64,000 bases of DNA, from positions 5,445,458 to 5,509,457 of the forward strand of contig NC_037643.1 in the NCBI RefSeq assembly GCF_003254395.2, read 5' to 3'. Shown here one piece after another: positions 34,443 through 48,880 of the stretch. The notes under the pieces were generated by a model. It was given only the letters and a program-made list of their open reading frames with translations. It was not told the DNA's origin and did not search any database. The translations under genes and the position numbers were made by a program. Position 1 is the stretch's first letter; every line of letters starts with the position of its first letter. Source of the DNA: Apis mellifera. Lineage: Eukaryota; Arthropoda; Insecta; Hymenoptera; Apidae.

Positions 34443-37002
34443 CTTTTTTATTTGATTAAACGCGCAATATAATCGTATGTACAACTGAATCGAAATATCA
34501 GGGAAGATATATTTTATAGTCTCGCTCATAATACAATATATAATATTTATTTTAAGTTAAGATTAGATATCACATTTCTTAAATATCAATATTGCGTAAT
34601 TAATTATTTTCAAATAATATAGATATTTGTTGATAACATCCACAGATTCATTTTTATTTGTTTCAATATTATTTGGAATTATAATATTATTTGAAGTACC
34701 ACGATTATTATATATTACGAATTTTTAATTAATAATTTCATTTGTTTATGAAGCTATTCGTTTCTTTAAAGTGAAGGGAGCTGATGTTTAATGTTGAATC
34801 ACTCAAATTTATTATGACTTATTATAATTTCTCATCCCCGGTTAAAAAAAATTTTTAGTTAAAATATAGAGACAATTAAAGTTAGACAATTAAATGATAA
34901 TTATATTAATATAATAATATAGCATTTTACGTAGAATAATTTACATATTCAATTATTCATTATTTGCATCGAATAATATTTTTCGAATGGATATCCAGGA
35001 ATAAAATTTAATATTCAATAATTAAATAAATTAAATAATATATATTTGTATGATTACTATCCATTTGTATTATATACATATTCTGTAAGAATATGTGACT
35101 TCAAATAACATACTTTGGATTTTTCCTAAATTAATCTTTGGAAATTTTGATAAGTATTTATCGATAATTTTGATAAGTAAATATTGACACGATGAAAGAC
35201 AGTTTTTTGAAACAGTACTCTATCATATTTAATTGATATATTTTAATAAAGAATTAATTTATTTTATAATATATAAAATTATAAAATTATAAATTAACAT
35301 TGCAATATAGAAATCTTTTTTTTTTGTAATTTTTTATATTATCTGTATTTTATCTTATATATAATACATTTTTAGATGTATATATTATATATAAGATATT
35401 AAAAATATACATTATGTTGAGATACATGCAAGAGTTTTATTTGCATGTAACATATTAGAGTCATTATTATCTAAAAGAATATAGAAAAACACATATTGTT
35501 TTTTCCTAATCTTTTAAACATATCTTTATTTTAATAAAAGGAAAAATATACGCAGGATCATACTATCTATATATTATTTATCTTATGGATATTTTGCAAT
35601 TTATAATTTAAACTTATAATGAGAATGATTATCAATATTTATATAACATATCAATATGTGAGTGATTCCCTTAATAATCTTATCTATCATTATAATGATT
35701 TATGATCTTATTTCTGGAATAAAAATTTGTATCTTTATTAATGTATTTACTTCTACTGCTAGGATTATTATTGTCATTATGATTTTTGCTTTCGATGATT
35801 GATATATGATATATTTTCATTCGAAATTTTTTCCAACACGAAAAATTTTCCAATACAGAAATATTTTTCGATTCCTTTTCGATCCAACAAATATTATTAT
35901 TTATTTATTATTCCCAAAAAATTTATAATCCTTTTTATTTATCCAATTTTCTTATTCGAGAATCTCCTCCATGAATTTCCCGTGTCAAGATATCACAATG
36001 ATACACGTATAATATAAAGAAAAATATATAATTATTTCAAGTATTTCAGGATTTATATATTTTCTTCCATGTCCAATGCCTTATTAAAATCTCTAATTAC
36101 ATCACTCGTTATCATTCTTCTTTTCTATATTCGAATCGTCCTCTCTACTTTTCCTCCATCTCCTTTTCACTCTGCTCCCTGAATTATTCGAAGTATCCGC
36201 TCTTAAAATATCGATTTCTACAAAAGCGCAGACGGAATGAACGATTCAAAGGTTATCCGAGGAAAACGAGGACTCTTGAGGCGGGGGTGTTCGTGTGAAT
36301 TATTCGAGAGTGCAGTTTTCTTTCCCTTGGCCGGAAGGGTTGGATTTCGGATGAAAAACCGGGAAACGAAAAGTCTCATTTTCGAGGAGAGACGCGGTTT
36401 CTTAAAAAGTAAGCATCGCTAAATTTCTTCCTTCTTTCGTCTGTAACCAAAGGAACGTCTAAAATCTAATTTTCTTAATCGATAGTTGGCCAAATAAATT
36501 ACTCTTTTTTTTTAAACGTGTAACGAGTCGACTTTATAGATAAAAGAAGATCTTTATTGTAGAAATATAAAAGTATATTTTTTTATAAATATTTTATTCT
36601 CCTTTTTAATTATAATATTATACATGGAATTTTGAAGGATCTAAAAAGTTTCATTGACAGATATCATTATGGAATTCGATTATTCACATTTTCTAACATC
36701 ACTGAAAAAAAAAAAAAAAATAAAAGATCTAAATTTGGAATATTACAAAATATACTAGAATGGAAGAAATATTAGATAAGATACATACCTTTTTTTTTTG
36801 TTCTATATTCCTTAAGATAAGTAATTTTTTTTAGATTTATTTCTATAAAGTGTAAAAAAGTGAATAAAAGATGTATGGTATTTCCAATAGTTTGAAAAAT
36901 GAACAAAAATATCAGATAAGATGCTCCAAGTTGACGTGAAGTGGAGTGATATAACGGCTCATAAATCCCTATTATTATTCATCTCATAATGGCCGTGTAG
37001 AT

Positions 37003-37014
37003 TGGTAATTACCA
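37003..37014. promoter_or_regulatory. TGGTAATTACCA palindrome in an enhancer-like patch
   Basis: A perfect 12-bp palindrome with a TAATTA homeodomain core. It is followed at once by GTGGTTACCAGG, which repeats the TTACCA half. Within 150 bp are CAGGTGGCACC (37052-37062 region), CACGTG-type ACACGTGAA and CACCTCACCTGC E-box words. The clustering, in otherwise plain AT-rich DNA, suggests a cis-regulatory element; this is inference. Confidence 0.3.
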
Positions 37015-37086
37015 GTGGTTACCAGGAAATGCACATCGATCCTTTTTAGTTCGCCAGGTGGCACCGGAAACGGGAGCAACACGTGA

Positions 37087-37088
<2 letters not shown>

Positions 37089-37120
<32 letters not shown>
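37089..37120. repeat. (CT)16 microsatellite
   Basis: Sixteen uninterrupted CT units, immediately followed by GGAGAGAGGA. In insects such GAGA/CT tracts can bind GAGA-type factors; here it sits inside the enhancer-like patch. Confidence 0.9.
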
Positions 37121-37122
<2 letters not shown>

Positions 37123-40100
37123 AGAGAGGATGGCGTATTGATCCTTACAGCACCACCTCACCTGCTATCCTTTTTCAACCGGTGGCATTATCCTTTCTAA
37201 ATCTGGCGTCAGTGGAGGGACATAATTGCATTTAGATTGATCGCGTTAAGCGTTCGTTTACCCTCGTAATTTAAGAAACGGATATGCAGATAAATTTTTG
37301 ACAGGATAGATGACAAGATCGTGAACGTGATCGTACCTTTGTGGGAGATAAATCCGATCGTTTCTATGTAAATAAAAGATTTTGACAAGATTTTATCATT
37401 TTTCAACTAATTTGAAATATTAATCTCGAATAATGCCATTATTGATTTAGTATTTACGATTCTAATATAGAATAATAGTTCTTAGAAAGAGACTTATCTA
37501 TTGTTTATTATTTTATTTTTACTTTTATTTGATATTTATAAGACTTTTACTTGAACTTATTTTTTCCTCTCGTCGAATTTAAAATCAGAAAATAATAATT
37601 CAATATTTCCTGTTATTATTTCGAATGAATTGATGTTATCTCCGTTTTCCAAATGATAATGTACTATTTTATCTTTGATCGTATAATTTTTTTCTCGAAC
37701 ACAATACATTAAGTATTCTGATTAGGAAAAAATTGTCCAAGCACTCTACACGTGTCACTTTTTTCCAAATTAATTTTTGGGCAAATGCGAAAAATGTTTG
37801 TATATAGAAAATTATATTGAAAAATCGATGTACTCCAACATTATCATGGATGTTACATTTTTTTCTCTGATAACGATTTCGATCAAATTAAACGATGGTG
37901 GTTTACACGAATATCATCAAATATCATCCAAATATCTTTTATATAAATATATATGTAAAACGTAAAGTTCACGAAAGTAATCTTCTTACGTTATTAACGC
38001 CGAGGTCACGATTTATGGTCATTTAACGTAGATATATACGTCTTACGTTCTTTACGGATCAATAATTCACATCGGACGCAGGATCCTCTCTGTTCTTCTT
38101 GCGAATGTCACGAACAGGGAGCTGAGACGTGATATACCTGACAAATACTATTTTTAAAATTTAAATTTTTACATAGATGGCAGCATAGATATTACAATTG
38201 GAAATGTTGGAAGTGTTGGGGATGTTGAAGCTTGATTAATTAATCGTTGCGTATTTGATCCTTTCACGAGAATCGATTTTTATTAGACGTCTGTATAGAG
38301 GATTAGAAAAATTGATATCGATAAAAACTTTCGATAATAATTACCTTCTGATTTCACTGAATTTCTCGATAAAATTCTTATCTTGGAATTTCTAACTGAA
38401 ATATAAAATGGAACAATTATATCACAATTTAGATTTTGATTAGGAAATAGAAAGATTTCAGTTTAAACTTAACTTAGGAAAATAAATTACCTGTTTATTT
38501 CTATAAATATGGAAAATAAAATTAAATTATCTTGGATAAATTGAAGAAAATTAATATTTCGAAATCAATGATTTTAGGACGAAGATAATTTCATTATGTC
38601 TATAAATATTTGATATTAAATTCATTGTAACAAAAAAAGAGGTTCTCATATTTTTTTCATTCTAATTTTCTTACACGGAACAGAGAGGATCTATGAGAAA
38701 TAAAAAGAAAAAAAGAAATAAAAGAAATTCCATCGTGCTTTTGAAAATAATATAATATTTTGCATCTTTCAATTAATTATTAATTCATGTTTTTGGAAAT
38801 TTCTTCCAACATTTATTTTTCATTAATGTCACATTATAATTGCTCGAAACGATAATTCGAATTATTAAGCATCCTTTAATCCCAGAAATCCTCACGTTTT
38901 AAAATCATTTGAAATACCTAATAACCGATGAACAGTTATACAGGTGGCGATAAATAGAATTAATTTAATCGATGGAATTTAGGGGTGCGTTGAACTCCAG
39001 CATCGGATTCCAGCATCCCCTTTTACATTCTTACGACATTCTCGTCATTCTCGGGGGCCAAACATCTATTATGACTCGGATGGCATCATTGATTATTCAG
39101 ATTCGGAGTGGAGAAAGAAATATAAACGCATGTATTGGTCGAATAACGTTTGCAAACGATGTTTAACAATGTATGCTCGTTGAAACTTGTTACATCTTGT
39201 ATGGTTATGCGAGATATGGTATATAAAGCCACTATTTCTTCTTATTTGCCAAAACCGTGGAGCTGAATAATCCACTTTGTAGAATAGAAATTTTTAATTT
39301 ATTTTTCTTTGTATTTTCAAGACTTATATCCAATAATAGCTTCAAGTATTTGGATATTAATTTTATGATGAAAATTGGCGTGTATGTGGAATATAACAGG
39401 CCGAGAAGGAATTTTTTTAAAGAAATGAAACAATATCTTTTCATTTTTTCGAATATTTCGTAATTTTGCTTCATCTCATCCCAAAAATTGATTTTTAAAA
39501 ATGATATTTCGCTTAAAAAAAAAATTAAGGAATTGTTTGTAACATTTTATTAAAAAGTATTTAATAAATTATTAAAAAAAAAGAAACTATTCTTTTTGAC
39601 GTTTCTATTATTTGATTCTATTCAAATTGCGAACAAAATGTTTATTGTTCTGTTCTAATTGGAAGAAATATTTGAACAGTCTCGTTATTAAAACTACCAG
39701 TATTATACATGGATATACAAAGAAACTCCAGTTATATCTTCCCTTCACGAAAATTTCTTGGATGCAGATAAATAACGTTTGCCCTCATCTCTTTGACGAG
39801 CAGCTTTCTCCAAATGAAATTTACTTTCCTCGATTATCGAAACAGCTTATTATTATCCTTTGATCCAAATTTACAATGGCCTCTTTCTAAAAATATTCGT
39901 TTACAATCATTATTTTACAATTATCGTCAACGTACACAACTCTTGATACATTTCTCGCGTGTATTCGAAATATCCGATTAATATCAATTTTCAACCTTTA
40001 TTTTTTCACGTTTCATTCCGCATGGATGGTGCGCGGAAACCAAACGAAACAAATCCGGCAAGTGGCGATGCCATTACGGATTCAATCTTCCAGTACATGG

Positions 40101-43100
40101 GAGAACAAATACGCAGAGGGGGAGGGAGGGATTGCATCGATATCCTTTGTCAAAAGAGCTGTCACAGATGTATATATATTGTATAAAGTGGTTAACCGAT
40201 TGTGCAAAGCAGTTTTGCGGATTATTCTCTCTCTGTAACGATGAATTTCACTCGTATAAATAAGAGTAGGAATGAAAGGACGATTGATGATGCCGAATCC
40301 TCTGTAACATACAAATTACTTATCAATCGATTTCGAGTTCGATCGAAATTGAAAACACTTAGATCGTTTAAAAATTTAAAAAAGAATTATTGGATAAGAA
40401 TAATTTTTACAATCGCGCGAGATGAATTTACTTTTGAAAGCGTAATTTCAATAAAAAGGTAAAAGATAAATGGTTAAGATAAATGAAGATAAGAGGATTA
40501 GTTATTCGACGAATAATAATTCTCGTGGTAAGAGCGATTTTTAGAACAGGATATTCCTCTGGCTGCAACTAACCTCTATCATTAAAACGTTGATAAAATA
40601 TCAGTGTTCACGAAATTGAACAGCAATCATTTAATTTATCTTTGAAAGAAGATATATCATATGAACAATTGCTTCTGATAAATTCATTTATTCTATCATT
40701 TATTAATTATATACGAATTTTTTTTAAGAAACATTAATACCTGTAAATATAAATACTTAGTCACAAGTAAATAATTGATCATAGTAAAATAAAAATTTCC
40801 AACTGTTTGAAGATTCGTATAATAGATTTTCTTTCAAAGATACCGGAAGATATCGTTCAGATGGAGTTGATAGTCCACGAGATATACGAAATATTTATAC
40901 TCGATAGAAATGATGAGATTCTGGTAGCAAATAATATTCCAACAGATGGAGGTAGAGATTCTTCACTCGATAGAGATGTTACTACGAACTAATTTCATTG
41001 GATGGACTCGATACAAAACCGATTTCGTTTCGATAGGGATGATATGAAACCAAACTTTCTCAATTCGATACAGATGCTGCGAAAGCAATCGAGGTATTGG
41101 TATATGGACGATATCAAAATGTATCGATTTCATAGAAATTCTGTATCAGTTTTGCTAGATAAGTTAGATATCCCAACAGATTTACGTGTTTCTTAAAGTC
41201 TTTCTACGACTCTGATTGTTGTAATCTATCTAGGAGAGGAAGATAAAATAGAAAAGTTCATATTTAATCTCTAGAAATATGTTTTTATCTCAAAGGATAT
41301 TTATCTTAATAATTTTGAAAATCCAAAGTTGTTGAAATTATTTCTATGGAAAATTTCTTGATCCTTCATTCTTGATCCTTCTGTAATTAAATTAATTATT
41401 AAAGTCGTTTTATAAATTTCAAATACATTTCTGCTTTACATCATAGAAATTTTTATGCTTTCGTGTATGGGGGGAGAATTTTCGAATATCGCGTTCAATG
41501 GATTCGCGTTCAATTTACATTAATAATAGCAAATCCCTGCGTTGTTCGTATCGGTTTCTCTGCACTTTGTGGAATACACGAATGTCAATATATATTAGTA
41601 GTTACTTGCATCGGTTCCGACGTATTCAGAATTGCTTGTATCAATTTCTCTGCTCTTTGTGCTGTTTCTTTGATCCTAATTACTCTTTACATCATTACTC
41701 TTACATCATTCACGGATTCTTCTTAATTTCTGATGTAATTGGGGTAAGAAGTAATTCGTGTCGTATTTCAAATTGAATTACATTTTCCAAAAATTAAATT
41801 AAAGTTAAACATATCATTCTATATCATTCCATTTCTTTCTTTCTCGCATATTTATTGTGCATATTCAAAATTAGAATGAGTAAACATCGTTCTTTGATAA
41901 AAAGTTTTTTAAATATAATTTATAGAATTTGGAAATGTCAAGGTACATATATACATTATATTTTTTGCTAATCTTTAATTAAAATTGAATTATTCAAATT
42001 GTCAATTGTCACAAATTGACATTTGATTAATAACCATTAAAAAATATATTCTTCCATAAGTTATTTGTTTTCTTCTTCCTATAATCCATGCAAGAATCAA
42101 TTAACATCTTTTCGAAATGAAAGTGATGTTTCTTCAACGAATCAACTTATGGTGCAGTAACTTTATGAAAAATTTGAATATCTTTTAGAAATAAATCTAT
42201 CCTCTCTAACAAAGTTTTCAAATTTTCCGCCTCATCCTCGTTTCTAGCCTCATCCGAGACTTCAAATTGAGAAATATTTGCTCACATTATAAATAAAAGG
42301 CTACGTAAATTCACGACTCCAAAATAACTCCATTTTCTATGCTGTAAATAGTTATGAGAAGGCAATTTCGAACGAATGTTACTTTTGTTGAAGTTGTCAA
42401 AAAGAAATCAAGGAAATATATATATATTCCACCGAACTTTCGACTTCCTTCAAGTTTGTATAGCATTCTGACAAGAGCAGGGAGGCTGGAAGTTTCATAA
42501 ACGCTTCGCGCTACGCGCAAAAATCTCGAGAAATATATTTTTCGATTTATCGAGATTTCTAAAAGTGTATTCATTCTGAAAAGTAAATTTTTCGATTCGA
42601 ATTCTTCTTCTTTTTAATCCTGTATACTTAATTTTTTCCCATCTTCCTTTCCTCTGTTTGTAATCAATTAAACAATTCCTTCCAACGTGCTAAAATTTCC
42701 TCCCCCTAATTGTTCATTGCCTTGAATTTTCTATAAAGATAAAAAAAAAGAAATTGAAAATTTTGAAACGAATAACACGACGAATTTTTAAGAAAGATGA
42801 AAAAGGAAAATGTTAAAATCGAAGGGGTCAAAGATAGGGGGTAAGGCAATTTCTGTAATACGCGGGTGTAATGGATTGGATTGGATTCGAGTGATAGGAT
42901 GACAAATTGCAAAGGATAGTTCGGGGAGAGCGTTTGCGGTAGAATTGGCTATGATCCAGATACTTTGAAAACGCGCTGATAATGGCGTGGCCATCCGTTT
43001 CTCTTATGGCGCAAGCCAACCAATGAATTGTTCCTCACGTTTTCCACCCCTTTCGCGAATCATTTGGCGAGAGAACGTTCCTCCTATATATGGTCTCCTC

Positions 43101-46100
43101 GAACAAGATTCACTTGTGAACTCTAATTTTTCTAGATCCTCTGAAAATAAATTTAACAGAGATTGTTCAATCACTTCAATTAATTTGAAATAAATATCAC
43201 TCATCCATTGATTGAACTTACTCGTAATAATCGTTCTGTCTCGATAATATATAAAATAAATAAAATAATAATTAGAAAATAATAATGACGAGGGATACTT
43301 GCTTCTTCATCGATCCTTCTCACCACAATGAATTACAAATAGCTTCTATTCGCTCGAATTAATCGAAAATAAAATGTTTAAAACTTTTCCTCGATATTCT
43401 CCTCCATTTCTCCTTCCCTTGTAAAATTCTTGCCTGGAAGTTTAAGCGACAAGTATGAGGTACAAAACATCTTTCGCCACTTTCGGATACATTGTACAAA
43501 GCTTTCATAAGTCCAGAAAGTAGCTTCGAGGCTTTTTGTAAAGTTTGACGGGGTACAGAGGGATATTTAAGGGAGGACGTTTTGCAACGCGTTTTGCAGG
43601 CATCAAGGGTTGATCCCTTAGAGATGAAAGTATGCGTATAAATCGGATTCTCGTTTCTTTTTTTTAATAATAAAAGGAAAGAGGTCACAAATTAAATGCT
43701 GAACCAAGATTTTAATCTGTAAACAATTGTTAAATTCTCCAACAAAGAGTTGTCACATCCTTTCCATTAATTATGATTTTTATCTATTCAATGAACTTTC
43801 ACGTTCGTTCGATTGGATTCGATTCAATTATTACGATAATATTTCAAAGCTTAGGAGTTCGAATGTAAATTCGATATCGATTGGATGCGTTGATGAAGCG
43901 TGTCTAATATTTAGAATATAATTATAATAGGGATGGAACGAAACGGTTAGGCGAGTGATTACGTTGAAGGATACACCTGATGGGATGATGACCAACGTGG
44001 ATCGATGCTGGAACAGATGCGAAAGTGCATCGTCCCTGAATTATTGGCATAAGTCCAACAAACTTCTAAACTCTCGTAGACGACGTGGTACAAAGATTTT
44101 TTTTTTTTTTCCTCTTCTTGTTTGTCATAAATAGTGAAAATCCTTGAACGAAGATGAGAGCCTCTTAACTCTGATAAGTTTTATAACCGTTCCACTTTTC
44201 CATAATGAGAAAACTTTGATATGCTAAATTTCTACGATTCCTTTTACTATCTATCCGTGTATATACTGTATATTCTTCTCTAAAATTGAAAGTAAAAATA
44301 ATAATAATAAAGAATTTGTTTTGTTGTTAAGAAAATTAGTTTTGAGAAAGATATATTTTAATATATTATCCATAGAAGATTTGGAAAAAACCTTGTTGTT
44401 GTTGTAAAGAAAATTCTGACCAATATTCTTAATGGAGAATTTTGCCTCGAAAAAAAGCAAGACAAAAAGGGTGGAAATATATTTATAGAGAACCATTACT
44501 CTCTACCGACTTTGAAATCCTTTGGAACTTTATACAGATCCATCAGATGTTAAAAAGACTTACGAATCTCGCGATAAACGCGTGTATTTTTTATTAACTT
44601 TATAAAAGTGGAGTGCTTCGATTGATTGATTTAATCGAAACAGTTCAATTTAACATGATTTTTTAATGAAAAATAGAACTGGCTGGATATCCCGTTCACG
44701 AAGCCCTCAAGTTGATCGAGGAAAGTAACTAGAGCATGGAAAATTCACCACGAATATCTCCTTAAATATCGTGATGTAATCCTTTCGCAAAGTCTTGGTA
44801 AAACGCTTCTTTTTCTCCGGAACACGGCGAGACGTGTTAAGACCCGGCGGTAAATTGAAAGTTACCGCCTCCCACGACACTTTCGTACCCTCCAGTTGCC
44901 GGAATAAACACAAGAGGGTTAAAATATTCCTTGCTGGTAATATAATTTTCTGAGTTGAGCCCACCAAGAATTTCTCTGAACTCGTTTTAACCACCGTTTT
45001 CCGATCGAATCGGTGAGAAGAATAGCAAAAAGAAGGAATTCGAGGAGAATGAAGGGTTGAGAAATCGAACGAGATTAATTTCGAGATAGTAGGTTTGAGA
45101 ATGAATTCGTTCGAAACTGTGAAGGGAGAAGAATTTTTGGTGGAATGGAAGGAAGGAAGTTGCCTGTTGCATCCTCCCTTTTTCCTTTTTCCTTGGCAAA
45201 CAAACAGTTCTCAGACTCGGAATTTTATTCACAGAAGTTTCTTAATTATTATATCGAAGACGTAACTCATCTCGTTTACGAGATAAAGTTCCTTGGTATT
45301 ATTGTTTCTCCTTTTGTTTCGTGTATTCAAGTAAGTTGGATTTATCAGGTTTCTGATAATAGAGAATAAGGGGGGAAACTTTTTTTTTAAGAACAAAAAT
45401 AAAGTTATTTTTTTTTTTTTAAGTGTAGTCCTAGTTTGTATCGAATTAAAATGAAAAAGGAAAATTTCTTCGAGATGATTGAGAATAACCTTCTTTCTTG
45501 GGAATATTAATATTCCAAATCGTTCAATCGTTTTTTCTCTAGTTTTCATTATGCAACTCGAAAGATAATTAATTATTCAATATTCATCACACACAGATGT
45601 AAATGAACTTTAGATGATTTCGAAATATTTAAATATTATTGTTACTTTCCAGCAATGATTTTTAGTTTAAATAATTTAACTAATTAATTAGTAAATTTCT
45701 TTTTAATTTAAATTCGATTTATTAAAGATTTACATAAAAAGAGAAAGATTTTCCAATTTTTACAGAAGAGTAGTTTTAAAGTTGAACTTGTACTGTGATT
45801 TTTGCTGTATCGTAAAAATATATATGGTATCTTGTTTTTTATTCTTTAACGTATCAAAGTATTTTTTTTTTTATATGACAATAAAAATGAAATTTCTATT
45901 TTTCCCTTTTATGGCATTTATATTTATAAAACGTTGAATGAAAGAAGAACATATCAATTTTTTTCTTTTTACGAATTTTATACATCGAAATAAATTTGAA
46001 ACCAGATGAATTGTCACGTACGAATTGTCTTTGAAATTCGATAATCTCGGAATCGATCAATCGTAGACGAATATTTGCTCCAATGTCTTCGAACAATGAT

Positions 46101-46801
46101 TCTCGGTTGGATGACTACGTTGCATCACTTGGCTGACTCGTATTTCGATTTTCCAACGAAATACAATCAACCAGCCCAGTTTGTCTATGATTCCAATCGG
46201 CCACAGTGCTTTCCCATCGATAGTTTTCGAATAAAACGGAGAATCCTATTTCTAAACTTTTCCATCCTCGGGAAATAGAAATTTCTATCTTTTTTTTAAA
46301 TGATGAATTTTCAATTTTTTTCTAAGTTTAAAAAGAATTCTATTTCTATTTCCACGATTTCCTAACTTTTTTTTTAAAAAAAGCATTTTCTTTTTAAAGG
46401 GAAATTCTATTTTTAAGTTTTTCTGTTGAAAAATAGAAATTTCCATCTCTTTTAATTTGATAAGTGAAAAATAACACTCTAGATATTGCACGGTATATTT
46501 TATATTCGTACGTTTTAAGAGAGTCTTAAATTCTTCCAATGTAATTAAGTATAATTAGATTTTATAATTGAAAAATTTAAATTAAAAATTTTTTTTTACA
46601 CTAAATGAATTTCCCAAGGATATTCCAAATCGTATAGAAGAATCGCACGAAATCACTTGAAATTGAATTTTTTTTTCCATTTTCACTTGTGGAATTATTA
46701 TTAAATTCATTCTGTATGTAGGATTTATCATATACAAAAATATACAGACTTTTCTATCACACTGTATGTTCCTTAATCCAAGATATTAGGTAACATGTAT
46801 A

Positions 46802-48880
46802 CTATGGGCACAATCCATCGAACCATGAAACGATACCATAGAGTTTTCCATTTAGCATTGAAAAGCCTCCAGAGTGTTCCTAAAAAAATATGTATAATTA
46901 GAATAATATATCGCTTTTTTAATAATCATATGAAATCACGACGAGAGAAAAAAGGATTTGAAAGAATTTGAACTCCTAAAAAAAAAAAGAATATAAATAA
47001 CAATATAACAAATTATAATTCAACAATATACAATAGTCAACTTACATTCTTCTCATGAACATGATTTAATTATCATAATTTAATTGGAAACTTGCCATTT
47101 AACAGCAATAAGATCATATATCGTGTATAACGTTCTTGTACACTCGATTGCAACAACTTTGATGCTCTTGCGTTTTCGAGATTCATTTCTTTCCCTTCGT
47201 AGAAACTAGAAACGTTAAATGCATTAATTGTTGATATTCATACCGTTTAAATACTCACCTCGATACAGAAAATGCCATTAAAATGGTATTCGGATAACGG
47301 AGGAAACCATACCGTTGAAAATCCTTTTTGTTTCATCCCGATATCTCGATCCGTTCCCGAGATACAAGGATTCAAAGTGTCCATTGCGTTTAAGCGCAGA
47401 GATTACGAACGAGTTTCGCGACCCAGTGACCCACATTTCTTTCCTGGAAATGGGTGCTGCTTCCAGGAATCGCGTCTGTCGCTTGTCTGGACTTTGGGAT
47501 AGGTCAGTGAGACGAGGCGCGAGCGAGAGGTCCGAGTAAACGACAAGGACGGTAATAATAAACTGATCGAAAATTACCCTTCTCTTTACACGGCGATATC
47601 TCGGCAACCGGAAGTCGTATCGGGACGAATGAAAGAGCGTTTTAAAGGGCAAGGTTCCGCGCTTCCAACGGTCTTTTATTCGTTGACCGGAAGTCGTTAT
47701 CTTCGAAGTTACAACGGTTTAAAGTTTTCTTAATTTCAATACGCTTTAATCGAGTTTGAAGGTAAACCGAGCAACGATTTCTCGTGTTTGGATTTATTTT
47801 AAATCGGTTTTTAATCGATGCAACTAAAAAACAATGTCAAAAATATCTTATTTTTGATTTGAATAATTATCTTTTATCAAATTTGATCAAATAGTTTGAT
47901 TAAAAATAATAAAAATTTAGTACTTACTGTGAGAGTTGCAAATCTGGATATATATAGTTGAATATAGTTGAATCGTTGGTTTTGAATCATTTTTCTGGAA
48001 AAAGAGGAACAAAAAATATTAAAGCAGATTTTACAAAAGGTTTTTTCACCTATGTAAAATTTTTTCGTGATTATTCATCGTGAATAATAAAATATTATTT
48101 TAAATAGAATGGTCAAATAGCTTGGAATTATAAAAATAAATTTGAAAATGATTATTACGTTAAAATGTAATATCCAAGAAGAATAGCGAATCTAATTTTT
48201 ATACCGTAAAATTATCGGTGGTTGAAATTTATTGAACCACTTGCACAATATAACATGCCACGTAAAGAAGTGTTTATGAATGGATCGACAAGTTCCAATG
48301 GACGTTTTTCCACCTATGAGCAGCTAAAGATAGCAATATAGTATACTTGACTGATCTCTCGACCAAGAATATTTTATTTACAGAATATGGTAAAACTTCC
48401 AAGGTGAAAAAATATTGAAAGTGAAGGCGACTATGTTGAAAAATAATGTAAAAATATAATACTTCTTACATTGCTATTGTATTAAATACATTTCAAACAA
48501 TTATTGACTTGCTCTCTAATTAATAATATTACAGAGATGTATAAATAATAAACAACGTTCGTTCTTATCATCTTTGTTTGATGATAATCCTTATTTAACG
48601 AGGAATGAGAATAAATTTTTTGACTTCATTTAATAACGTAATGTTCATTCAAGATCCACCACAAAATGAAATGAAACTTTAATACCGATATTTCGAGAGA
48701 GATCTAATTAAGATAAAATTAGACATTTTGTTCTAACTTGTAATAATTTAATGAAATTTTTTTTTACGAAACAGGAATGGTTTAATTATACCTGATAAGG
48801 AATTTCTCCTGGTTTTGCAATCGTGTCACTTATGATATTGGCGCAAGTCCAACTGTGATAATTATCACCAATAATAATAA
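46802..48880 (-). pseudogene. Decayed tandem paralogue of the serine protease
   Basis: Remnants appear in the right order on the minus strand. An exon 2-like piece (about 48852-48792) encodes IAKPGEIPYQ before a GT donor, matching AKEGEIPYQ of the intact gene. An exon 3-like piece (about 48690-48640) has FCGGS, then a frameshift where the intact gene reads ILNEN. An exon 4-like piece (about 47170-47090) has IKVVA. A last-exon piece (46879-46802) reads EHSGG, then LNGKLYGIVSW, and stops prematurely at 46802-46804. Gly193 and Asp194 of the active-site GDSGG are changed to Glu and His. No His-region (TAAHC) or exon 5 could be found, and exon 6 is represented at best by its last bases near 47041-47063. 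A non-functional copy is the simplest reading. Confidence 0.8.
47331..47630. repeat. Imperfect inverted repeat around a G+C-rich island, inside the pseudogene
   Basis: The left core TCATCCCGATATCTCGATCC (47333 on) and the reverse complement of the right core (about 47595-47630, TCGTCCCGATACGACTTCCG) align over ~35 bp including a shared CGAGATA end. Similarity extends loosely outwards (GATAACG near 47293 and its complement near 47696). The 230 bp between are unusually G+C-rich. It may be a short mobile element or a dispersed hymenopteran repeat inserted between pseudo-exons 3 and 4. The minus-strand open frame across it (47278-47652) is not convincing as a gene. Confidence 0.4.

Larger units (their letters stand above)
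34443..46801. other. Gene-poor AT-rich DNA between the protease and its decayed paralogue
   Basis: About 12 kb with no supported coding exon. Noted: a complex element at about 36920-37240 with homeodomain-type and E-box words and a (CT)16 tract; imperfect internal repeats near 41470-41660; many A/T runs. Open frames of up to about 130 codons occur on both strands (for example 43359-43688 minus, 45229-45549 minus) but have low-complexity Lys/Phe/Ile composition and no splice or family support. Confidence 0.6.

Noticed and set aside
47278..47652. 124-codon minus-strand frame
   Set aside because: It lies across the inverted-repeat island within the pseudogene and repeats a short RYRDE/RYRRV-like motif only because of that repeat.
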